From the NCBI GenBank assembly GCA_004519485.1, contig CP038130.1:1116001-1180000 (forward strand): 64,000 bases of DNA, read 5' to 3'. Position numbers and translations under genes: made by a program. Below the pieces are notes generated by a model. The model was not told the DNA's origin and did no database searches. It saw nothing but the letters and a program-made list of their open reading frames with translations. The number at the start of each line of letters is the position of its first letter. Position 1 is the first letter of the stretch. This DNA comes from Nannochloropsis oceanica. Taxonomy: Eukaryota; Sar; Eustigmatophyceae; Eustigmatales; Monodopsidaceae. Shown one piece after another: positions 20,691 to 29,616 of the stretch.

Positions 20691-21449
20691 TTAATTTTGA
20701 CCTTGCTCCCCATCCCGTCCCTGCAGACGCTTCCACAGTCCCACTCCAGATGATGCCTTCCATGGCCCCGTTGTCCCATCTCGCCCCGGGTGACTTAAGC
20801 CCGGTGGCAGCATCTCAAGAACCTCGGCCACAAAGCCCAAAGGTTCCAATAGCTCTCTCATGCCCTCCAAGCTCACGCGATATGGCGGCCCTCCCTCCTT
20901 TTCACAAATGGGGAAAATCAGCGTCATCAACACGCCCGTCCCAGGAATTAGCAAGGCCTGCATCTGCCGTGCCCACGCCTCCCTTTTGTCAGGTTTAATG
21001 GCACAGAAAAAGGTATAGTCATAAATAAAGGTGAACCCTTCCTCTCTCTCTACTTTCAGCTTGAAAAAATCTCCTTCCTCCACATGGCACCAACTCTTCA
21101 TCTCCTCTTCTTCCTTCCCCAGTGCTCCTTCTAGATACGTCCGCGCAGCTGCCACACCCGTGGGCGATATATCTAAACCAATAATTTCCTTCCACTCTGC
21201 TCCCTCCGCTTTCGCCAGCGCCAGCACATCATACCCTCTCCCACACCCTGGGACAAGGGCTCGGCCTGTCAGAGGGAGCTTACGCTGCGCGAGATACTGA
21301 CGCAGGCAAGGAGAGGGCGATTGGACATCAAACTTTGGTATCTGTTCATTCACCCAGATATGATCCCAGAAAGAGGCTTGATCCGGCTCCTCGGGAGGTG
21401 TACTACTGCTGCTGCTGCCGGTGGTGGTGGTGGCGGGTGGAGTGGCCAT
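20691..21449 (-). CDS. TPMT-family thiol/halide methyltransferase
   Basis: A single-exon, 252-residue SAM-dependent methyltransferase of the thiopurine S-methyltransferase superfamily. FWDHIWVNEQIPKFDV matches the family's N-terminal W..R/W region, motif I is LVPGCGRGYDVLALA (SAM-binding glycine loop, about residues 63-77), motif II is IIGLDISPTGVAAA, and FIYDYTFFCAI corresponds to the conserved YD.TFFCAI phrase of plant HOL (harmless to ozone layer) enzymes. By family, likely substrates are thiocyanate, bisulfide or halide ions, giving volatile methyl products. Substrate choice is inferred. No targeting peptide is evident beyond a short Thr/Ser-rich leader, so a cytosolic location is plausible. 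Confidence 0.85.
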   Translation of the reverse strand: MATPPATTTTGSSSSSTPPEEPDQASFWDHIWVNEQIPKFDVQSPSPCLRQYLAQRKLPLTGRALVPGCGRGYDVLALAKAEGAEWKEIIGLDISPTGVAAARTYLEGALGKEEEEMKSWCHVEEGDFFKLKVEREEGFTFIYDYTFFCAIKPDKREAWARQMQALLIPGTGVLMTLIFPICEKEGGPPYRVSLEGMRELLEPLGFVAEVLEMLPPGLSHPGRDGTTGPWKASSGVGLWKRLQGRDGEQGQN

Positions 21450-22098
21450 TGGTGCTGGTTGTTGATTTGGTGTCGGCTCTGTGCGTGTACTGGGGAAAAA
21501 GGGTGGGATGGGAAGGGGAGGAGGAAAGGAAGGGGAAAGGAATGTGCGTGAGCAAGTGGTGGTCGTCTGTGTGGTGATGATTACATGAGGTTGTTATTCT
21601 TGTTTCTTTTCTTCTGTGTCGCCTCTCGCGCTGTCTCCTCTTGCTTTGCCTGTTGTTAAATTATGAGAGCACTGCTCTCTGGGTTTCTCTGTCTTTTAAC
21701 GCATTTAATTCCCTGCCTTGCTGCTGCTGCTGCTGCTGCTGCTGAAGCCAACGCCCTTATACTTCTTGAGGGCATCTCACTCGTCGGCCTCTCTCTCCAT
21801 CTCAAGGAAAAAGATCATTATCCTACCAAAGCTTCAACTGCTGCTGCTGCTGCTGCTTGAAGTGCGACAGAGACACGCTTCAACCCTTTTCATCCCTCGC
21901 TCACGCCTGAGGGCGGAAAAAGGAAGGACAAAAGTGCTTGTCGCGTCTATTCGTATGCACAAAATAGTAATGCTCCTACCCTCCCTCCCTATTCCCCCCC
22001 TCCATCCTTCACCCCATCTTTCTTTCCCAAGAACGAGCATTGTGCTTTCACTTCCAAAGGCAACTCTCCCTCGCTCCCTCCCTCCCTCCCTCCTTCTT
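21450..22098. other. intergenic, methyltransferase promoter / AIF 3' side
   Basis: Contains two CTG/GCA triplet runs (about 21719-21744 and 21838-21858) and CCCT runs next to the AIF stop. No gene is supported. Confidence 0.5.
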
Positions 22099-23941
22099 CT
22101 AATCGGCCGATGTCTCCAGCACTCGCAGCCAGGCATCGGGGGCCAAGGCAATCTGCCTCTTCAACATATCCACGTTATGGATGTTGGGCTGAGCATTGAT
22201 TACCTCCCGAGCGCGTTCTAAGTAATCACTGGCGTTCCAGAGCATGATGCCTCGGATGCTGGGGAGAGAGGAAGGGAGGGGGGGACGGGGGGAGGGAGGG
22301 AGGGAGGGTGAGAGGTAGGGAAAGTGAGTTACAAATGTCTTGTGCAAGGCATGAAGGCCGACCTACTCCTGCTCACCGATTCTCGCGCAAGTAATAAATG
22401 ATGCCGCGCTGGTACGTCTCCGCCTCATCCTCCGTCTCCACCGGGTTATTCACCCATATCCCCACCGTGTGCATCTTCGAGTCGATTTCGCCAACCACAT
22501 CACAAACCACGTCAATATCCTTCAATAAACTCCGGTACATCGGCTGATGCGTATACCGTCTCTTTGGCCGCTGCTCATCCGCTGTCATATTCTTTCCCGC
22601 CAAAATCCCACTGTTGATCGAGTGGTCAAACATCTCGACCCTCCGCCTCCCCAACGCCGCATCGTAGTAACTGGCCACCCCCCCTGCAACAAACACATTA
22701 CCCACAGCCTCCAATTGCTGATTCACCGCGATCCCGTTGGTCGAACCGTCCAGCTCCAGCCCACTCTTCACGGCCACCTCCACGCATGGCTCCACGTGCG
22801 TCGGCGCCAATACCGCGTAATCCGTGTATATACTCTCCTTATTCCAGCCCATCAACGAGATCCTCAGCGCCCCGGGGGCATCCTCACCCCCATCCTTCAC
22901 ATCCGTGACCAACCGTTCATTCACATATCTTACTCCCGCGCCATGCAAAAGCCGTTGCACGTGCATCCCTAAATAATTTGGAATGTATCGACACAAGGGC
23001 CCCTTCTCCGCATAGATCTGAGAGACCGTCATCCCTGTTTCCCGCCCCCGCACTGCCAAAGCCAACGCCAGCTCCGTGCCCAGAAACCCGCCTCCCACAA
23101 CAGACACGTGCTTGTTCGCCATAATATTATGGAGACTGTCCAGCTGCTCGAAATCGTAGATGGTACTGCAGGTATTGATTCGATCACGCAAAGAATAGGA
23201 GATCTTACGACGATCCACCGCCCAGAGACCTCGGTCCTTGCCAGCGGTGGCGATGAGGCAGCGGTCGTAGGTGATGTATGAGCCATCTTGCAGGAGGATG
23301 CGTTGCTTGTCTACGTCCAGCTGCAGGCTTTTTTCGTTGTTGAGCAGCAAAGTTATGGGAGCAGAAGATATGGCGTCGGGTTCCGACTCGAGCTTGGAGG
23401 TAGTGTGACGGCGCCATTCGTTGTAGGAGTGAAGGAGCGGCGCGGAGAGGGCGTGATGCCGGAAGACGTCCGGTTGGGGCAAGGCGGCCTCGTTGGAAAT
23501 TAGCAAAATATCAGCTTGGGGCTGGCGGTTAAAAATGGTCTCGATGGCTGCATATGCCGTCGTTCCCGCCCCCATAATCACGTACTGGTAGTGATTCTTG
23601 ACCTTGCGCGTTGTGTTTTGCCGGGCGAGTTTGTATTCTTGGTTGGTCAGGTCAGCTTTGATTGGCACGCCCTCAACGGCCCCCGTCAAGGACCTTTCGT
23701 CATTGATCTCCTCGGTCTCGCACAATGCCACGGCCATCCCTGCCGTCACTAACGCACCCGTTGCAGCCAACGCGGACCTGGCACCTGTGGACCAGCGGGA
23801 ACTAACAGAACGGCGGGGACGGGCCGCTTGACTTGGCCTTGAAGATGACACAGACGAGGACGAGGACAAGGACGCGGCAAGCACCAGGCGCACCGTCTGC
23901 GACGACGCTGCTGTCTGCCGAGGGAAAAGCACGCGGAGCAT
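22099..23941 (-). CDS. AIFM1: mitochondrial apoptosis-inducing factor homologue
   Basis: Two exons (23941-22377 and 22258-22099) join as ...YYLREN-R-IRGIMLWN to 574 residues. AIF is a flavoprotein NADH oxidoreductase of the intermembrane space, needed for respiratory complex assembly. The start at 23941 gives a Ser/Arg-rich transit peptide, then a membrane anchor (SALAATGALVTAGMAVAL). The FAD-binding Rossmann glycines are in YVIMGAGTTAYAAIETI and the NADH-binding ones in VSVVGGGFLGTELAL. LGRRRVEMFDHSINSGILAG is the classic AIF signature, and the C-terminal AIF domain (GIWVNNP, GIIYYLREN, GIMLWN) is complete. Odd: the second FAD motif, AGD in most relatives, reads VAGGVASYYD, so the FAD-contacting Asp is Gly at residue 421. 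The longer frame upstream of 23941 has no ATG and is probably 5' UTR. Confidence 0.9.
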
Positions 23942-24485
23942 GTGTGTTGTGCGACGAGGTGCTTGTTGACGACCCTGTGAGTGTTTCAGGTTTGGGGCGA
24001 GTTGAGCTTGAGGTTTCGGGCTTGGATCTCTTTGGTGCTCAAGCGAAAGCGATAGCTGGAAGCGATGCGTCTCCTGGAGGGCTGGCAAAATTATTCATGT
24101 GGCGCTATAATGCATGGAGAGTGTAGATGTGTAAATGAGGGTGCATGGTGGAGCTTCATGGGACAGAACAGCAACTATGACGAGCCGGTGTGGGCAGGGT
24201 CGCGGGGGGTCGCTGTTTTCAGAGAAGTGCAACTGCCACGGGCTAGCCCAATACAGTACACATGAAATAGCACACAATGGAGACCATAGCGTCAAGAGGG
24301 AGGTTAGACGATCAATAACAACTCGTTACCTCTCAGGTTAGCTCATTTCTTTCTAAATTTCATCTGATGAGTCCTTCCGCCGATAACCCCCCCAGGCCTC
24401 CCTTTCTTCTTTTCCTTGCTGAGGCCTCGCTTTCTACAACACACACCTATCGTCTATTTACTCCCCCTTTCATGTCTAAATTACT
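23942..24485. other. intergenic upstream of AIF
   Basis: Holds the AIF promoter and 5' UTR and the 3' side of the cysteine hydrolase gene. There are no repeats and no supported gene. Confidence 0.4.
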
Positions 24486-25547
24486 TTAAAGCGCTGCGTT
24501 GGTTTTCACTAGCTCCTCAAACGGGCTCGGCGTCCCCGCCGCATGCTCCTTGATTAAGCCCGCAATCGTGCGGAATTGAGGATGCGATGCGCCTCCAAGC
24601 AACATGAAAACTAGACTCTCCGCCGTCGTCAGATGAGCCCCTGCATTTTCCATCCTTCTCAAAGCTACAGCTCGGTCGTGTGCCCTTTGCGACGACACCC
24701 CGTCCACGAGCACGTGAACGGCATAGCCCTGTTCAAGCAGGTCCAAGGCCGTCTGCTGCACGCAGACATGGGCCTCGATTCCAAACAAAACGAATGTTTT
24801 CCGTTCCGGCGTCTCCGCTATCTTGGCCTTGACGTCCTCGGTGATCATGCTGAAGAGCTTCTTCTCGAAGGTCGGGATAGGGTACTCAACGTTGGCCACG
24901 TCCAGTTCAGCCACCTGAATAGGTGGGACAGGTTAGGTGGGGATGAGTTGGTCTCTTACTTTCCCTTGTCCCTTTACTTCCAAATTGTAGAAACTTGTAT
25001 CGGTCCCTGGCATGGTCACTCACCAATAACGCAAGTGTTGATGCGCACGCATGTCTGTGTGAGCCGCTGACCAGACGCTGGCTGTCATCCGTCTCATCTC
25101 TCCCCCCCAACCTCTCTCCCTCTATCTTTCTTACTCCCCCTTTGCGCGATCCATCAACCCACTCTATATCTTACCGTGGCACCGAATGCTTTGGGGTACT
25201 GCTCCGTGGCCAAGGTGGGGATCTGCAAATGCTTCCCCACCGCGGTCATCAACTTGGCTGTGCGGATGACCTAGGGACAAACAATAAAAAATAAGGGTGG
25301 CGAATTGGACGGACATTGAGCCACTTTTTATGATTTTCGCTCCATGTATGATTGAATGAGTGGCATCCGATGGCACATCTTCCCCTCCCTTATTCCCCGT
25401 CCTTCTTCCGTATGTCCGCACTCCTACCCTCACCTGAGGAAAATGCCAAATTACGTCCCGAAAGCGCTCCTGGATGTCACACAGCAAGAATGTCGTGCCT
25501 ACCGGCTGCAGCTTGCCCACTGCGCGGACGAGGGAGGCCGTGGCCAT
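24486..25547 (-). CDS. isochorismatase-like cysteine hydrolase (ISOC1/2 type)
   Basis: Three exons (25547-25434, 25270-25175, 24914-24486) are all in phase 0 and give 212 residues, the usual ISOC length. The alpha/beta fold uses an Asp-Lys-Cys triad: Asp24 in FLLCDIQERF, Lys88 or Lys89 in TFEKKLFSM, and Cys121 in FGIEAHVCVQQTA. TEQYPKAFGATV is the typical ISOC phrase. Relatives include nicotinamidase and isochorismatase, but the ISOC1/2 branch has no settled substrate. Introns are short with good GT-AG ends. The start ATG at 25547 lies 481 bases from the divergently transcribed tRNA-guanine transglycosylase, so the two probably share a promoter region. Confidence 0.88.
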
Positions 25548-26028
25548 GGTGCTGCTGACGAGGCTTCGTGCGAAGGAGAGCTGTGGGTTGTTATGCGGTG
25601 GGTATGTGAAGTCGGCGCCAAGTTTGAACCAGAGGAGTGGAGGTTACATCGATAAAACGAGACTACAGCGCAGCATCAACTGCAGTCAGAAGGATACAGC
25701 AGCGGGAATGTGTGGTGTTGGGTATGTGGAGCTAGCATGGGAAGGTCAAGTGAGAGTGAAGGACGCTCTCGAATAATCATCAGCAGAATCGACAAAGAGC
25801 GATTAAGGCGAAGCGAGTTGCACAAGCCAGAACCGCACATAGGTACGCTTGACAGGCCCTCAAACAAACCAGATCCACCAAACCAGGAGGTATGCGTAGC
25901 CAACAATGACACAAGATCCAGACCATCGTCTTGAAGTGTAGAATAGAAGAAACTCAAGCCAACATATCGCAACCTCCCCACCACCCACCCGCAGCCAAGC
26001 CGCACGTCAACGTGTCCAAACCCTCAAA
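25548..26028. promoter_or_regulatory. bidirectional promoter region, ISOC/TGT
   Basis: A 481-base gap between divergent start codons. No TATA box or repeated operator is obvious. Inferred from gene orientation only. Confidence 0.4.
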
Positions 26029-27420
26029 ATGAGGCCTGCTGCTGCATGCGCTCCTCTCCTAGCCGTACGTCGACCTATTGCTGCGCAAAGCAGCCTGCCT
26101 CTTGCCTCGGCCTCAGCCTGCTGCTGTACAACGACTAGCACCACAACCACACCCCATCCCCCTGACCAACCCCCCCTGGCCCTTCCCAAGAAAAAGGAGA
26201 AGAAACGCAAGGTCAAATTCGACCCCATGACCCTGCCTCCTTCCGCTGAGATCTTTCCGTCCTACGAGCGCAAGGACTTCTTCCGCTTTGAGCTGCTGCA
26301 TCAATCCAAGAAAGAAGGGTCCCGGGCCCGAGTAGGGAGACTCCATACCCCTCACGGCATCGTCAATACGCCTGGCTTCGTCGCCGTCGCCACCAACGGC
26401 GCGCTCAAAGCTGTCGATCACGACTGGGGTAATGAGGCAGGACAAGAGCTCACTTTCTGCAACACTTACCACCTCCTCCTCCAGCCGGGGCCCGATGTAA
26501 TCAAGGCCTGTGGTGGCCTCCACAAATTTATCAACCGTAATCGTCCCATCATCACTGACAGCGGCGGCTTTCAAGTCTTCTCCCTCGCCCATGGTTCAGT
26601 TTTTGACGAGCTTAACATGAAATCTCGGGGCAATAAACACAAGTCTGAGGCCTCGTCCGTCCTCAAAATTACTGAGGAGGGCTGCCTCTTCCGCTCCTAC
26701 CGCGACGGCCGGAAAGTCCTCCTCACACCGGAATCATCCGTTCAAGCGCAAAAAGCCTACGGATCTGACATCATTATCCCTCTCGACGAACTACACCCCT
26801 ATCATATTGACCCCGATGCCTTGCTCCGGTGCGTCTTACGCTCGCACAGGTGGGAAGCGCGTTCCCTAAACGAACACCTGAAAGACGTGAAACAACAGGC
26901 CATGTATGCCGTCATTCATGGAGGGGTTGACCCTGCTTTGCGAAAAGCCAGCTGTGAGTATCTCACTTCGTTGCCATTTGATGGTTTTGCGGTGGGGGGA
27001 GCGTTGGGGAAGGACAGGGAGGAGCTGGTTGAAGTTTTGAAGGTGACGATGCCGCACCTGCCCGTGGAGAAGCCCAATCATTTGCTAGGCATTGCAGATG
27101 AGCCGTCGATCTGGGCGGGGTCAGCGTTGGGGGTGGACACATTTGATTCGTGTTTCCCCACGCGGATCGCGAGGCATGGTACCCTGTTGACGAAGGAGGG
27201 ACCTGTGTACATTCGAAAGCAGGTGCACAAGGAGGACTTGCGGCCGTTGGAGGAGGGATGCGAATGCTTTACCTGCCGGAGGCACAGCCGAGCATACCTG
27301 CATCATTTGTACCGGGCATGCGAGCCGTTGAGTGCCACATTGTTGACGATTCATAATATGCAGTACATGAATGGGCTGATGGCGCGAATACGGGGAAAGA
27401 TAATGAACAATGAGCTATAG
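26029..27420 (+). CDS. tRNA-guanine transglycosylase, organelle-type
   Basis: A single-exon, 463-residue TGT, which swaps guanine 34 of tRNAs with GUN anticodons for queuine (eukaryotes) or preQ1 (bacteria). The first 75 residues are Ala/Ser/Cys-rich, then basic, suggesting a mitochondrial or plastid presequence. Key parts: TPGFVAVATNGALKAV; the base-recognition Asp in ITDSGGFQVFS; the ribose-attacking Asp within LGVDTFDSCFPTR; and the zinc site CECFTCRRHSRAYLHHL (three Cys and a His). GGALGKDREEL and HLLGIADEPSIWAG complete the barrel. The frame has all catalytic parts, so it is the catalytic (QTRT1-type) chain rather than the QTRT2 partner. TFDSCFPTRIARHGTLLT recalls chlamydial enzymes, from memory only. 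Confidence 0.92.
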   Translation: MRPAAACAPLLAVRRPIAAQSSLPLASASACCCTTTSTTTTPHPPDQPPLALPKKKEKKRKVKFDPMTLPPSAEIFPSYERKDFFRFELLHQSKKEGSRARVGRLHTPHGIVNTPGFVAVATNGALKAVDHDWGNEAGQELTFCNTYHLLLQPGPDVIKACGGLHKFINRNRPIITDSGGFQVFSLAHGSVFDELNMKSRGNKHKSEASSVLKITEEGCLFRSYRDGRKVLLTPESSVQAQKAYGSDIIIPLDELHPYHIDPDALLRCVLRSHRWEARSLNEHLKDVKQQAMYAVIHGGVDPALRKASCEYLTSLPFDGFAVGGALGKDREELVEVLKVTMPHLPVEKPNHLLGIADEPSIWAGSALGVDTFDSCFPTRIARHGTLLTKEGPVYIRKQVHKEDLRPLEEGCECFTCRRHSRAYLHHLYRACEPLSATLLTIHNMQYMNGLMARIRGKIMNNEL

Positions 27421-27560
27421 GGACATGAACATGGAATTTGGATGCACAAATTCAAAAAGTAACGGCTGATGATTCGGATGTCCAATCTCGTGAGTCTTCA
27501 ATAAATAAGTACATCGAATTGGTTTATTTTGTATCTATCTGCCTACTTATGATTCCTTCT

Positions 27561-28457
27561 TTACGTCACCTGCACGCCCACCTTGCGCTTCTGCTTCTTC
27601 GCTGCCGCAGTTGTGTATTTATGCATCTTCCTAATCTCTTTCTCCCACTCCACTCGCTGCGCGCGATAGAGCAGCATCGCGGCCCGTGCATCCTCTCCTG
27701 AGTCATGCTTCCCTCCCTGAATCTCCATCCCCAAGCATTCCTCAGCCAGGTCCTTCAGTTTACGCGGTCGGAGCTTCCCTCCCTCCCTCCCACGCGGACG
27801 CATGTAAGCACGATACCTGGCCGTATCCCTAATCATGGCCACTGGATGCTGGAGCATGAGGACTTGCAAATCATTCTTTAAAGCATGCCCTACAATGATT
27901 TTGCCCTTGACCAGTTCAGCTACTTGCTGGATACAGTCTTTCAGTTCCAAAGCTGCCTTTAAGTGCTTGGCCTTGACCCCACTCACCCACGTGCGGAAGT
28001 CTGTCACGCGCTCCCGAGGCCTAACATGCTCGTCGTAAATGACGCGGCCATCAAAATTCACCATTGTCACACGGGCCAAAGCACTTCGTTTCCCTCCATC
28101 CCCCACACCCACCATCTCGCAATCCAGGCCCACATACAAGGCCTTTTCAACCACCGTCACGTCGTCTGCAAGCGACTCCACACTTCGGAGTTTGTCTTCC
28201 TTGTCCTTGGCTTCCTGCCGGGCCCTCTCTGCCACTGCTGCGGCCTCGGATAGGTCTCTCCGCTTGCGCTTTTTACCTTGAGCTGGTGCTCTCGCTGCTC
28301 CTGCTATGCCCTTTGCACTCCTGCCGTTCGATTGCGAAGAAAGGAAATCCCCTTCCGCGGGAGAAGCATCTTCCTTGGTCAACGCTGCAGTCCTCTTTTG
28401 GACTCTCCCATTCTCAGCTGTGGAAAATTTGGCCTGTAGACGCGCCCAATTGGACAT
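27561..28457 (-). CDS. REXO4: RNA exonuclease 4 (REXO4 family)
   Basis: 298 residues from the ATG at 28457 (MSNWARLQAKF); the frame is open further upstream but has no ATG. REXO4 is a nucleolar DEDDh 3'-5' exonuclease of rRNA processing. Exo I is VGLDCEMVGVG, Exo II is IIVGHALKNDLQVL, and Exo III is GGKHDSGEDARAAMLLYR with the His before the last Asp, so all four acidic residues and the His are present. The N-terminus is Lys/Arg-rich (GKKRKRRDL), a likely nuclear/nucleolar signal. A short RGREGGK insertion sits between Exo II and Exo III where relatives have a compact loop. The stop is 140 bases from the convergent TGT stop. Confidence 0.92.
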   Translation of the reverse strand: MSNWARLQAKFSTAENGRVQKRTAALTKEDASPAEGDFLSSQSNGRSAKGIAGAARAPAQGKKRKRRDLSEAAAVAERARQEAKDKEDKLRSVESLADDVTVVEKALYVGLDCEMVGVGDGGKRSALARVTMVNFDGRVIYDEHVRPRERVTDFRTWVSGVKAKHLKAALELKDCIQQVAELVKGKIIVGHALKNDLQVLMLQHPVAMIRDTARYRAYMRPRGREGGKLRPRKLKDLAEECLGMEIQGGKHDSGEDARAAMLLYRAQRVEWEKEIRKMHKYTTAAAKKQKRKVGVQVT

Positions 28458-29616
28458 GTTGTTGAGCGGTTTGGCCAGGCAGGTGGCAGGTAGAAGGTAT
28501 AGAAGAAGTGGACGGCGTGCTGATGACAATCGAAGATACTTTGGCGGCCAAATGAAATTTCTGACGAATACTGCAGCGCACCTGCCCGACGGATGTAAAA
28601 ATATGGTTTACGTTAGACTTGATATTGTGTTGATGATAGCGGACATGTGCATTGTGCCTCACACGGAAGGCAAATAAATAGGGAGTCCGAAGTCGACCGA
28701 GGTGCTTTCAACGGCCGGCCACATTCTTACCCTTCACTACTGCATTTCAAGTAGGCGGACGCTGTCTGGACTCTTCCCTGAATATAACTATTGAATCCAG
28801 CGCATAGAGGCGTTTGGCAATGCCTATGTTTTGACCTTCGTTGGATGTGCTCCACCCCACACCATTATTTGCCTCAGACATATGGCCCACCAGCCGACCT
28901 CCCCACCCCGAGGTACCCGTGTTTCCCTCCACGCCTTGCACACTACGCGCACGACAAGGGTGAGCTCTTCCTTCCCGACGAGGCCATGGGATATTGTTCA
29001 TCGAGCCCTGAAAGCCAATTCTTGGTATTACTCATGTTGTTTCATTTAAGTGGTGAAAGTCAGAACGGGTATTTTCCCTCTCCACGTGATCTCAGGGGAA
29101 AGGTCAATATTGGACCTCATTTAAAAGAGCAACGAGAATCAAGACATTGAGATTTTCTAGATTAGGGAGAATTTCTTATCTTTTTCCTCCCGATGATTTG
29201 CTGAGTGGATCGCTTCAAGGCGTGACCCACTTCTCTACTCTCGCTATATAAATAATTATCCCCCACTCGTACCCTTCCACTTTCTCCTACCCGTTACTCC
29301 TTCAAACCTTTTAATTACATCGCCACGGAGAGAGAGAGAGGGGGGATTGAGAGAGATAAGGAGCGTCTGTGTGCGTGGCATCCGTGGAGTATAAATATGA
29401 TGACATGGGAAGGCATGACATGACAGCCCCACACCAGCTAAGTCCTCTCCTTCTCTCTCCTTCCTTTTCTCCTTCCTCCAAATCGTCTTCTTCTTGGTCG
29501 CTTCTCTATTCTATATGCATATCTTATCCCTTCCTCCAATCCTGCCTAATTACGCCCCTAGAAATAAATACACGCTCGCATCACTCCTCTCCAACAACCT
29601 TTCTTCCCTCCCTCCC
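28458..29616. other. intergenic, REXO4 promoter / TAPT1 3' side
   Basis: No gene is supported. At about 29243-29254 a CTATATAAATAAT phrase resembles a plus-strand TATA element, but no coding frame follows it. (GA)n lies at 29327-29340. Confidence 0.4.

Noticed and set aside
24070-24088. Longer N-terminus for AIF
   Set aside because: The upstream frame has only non-AUG starts, while ATG 23941 gives a good mitochondrial presequence.
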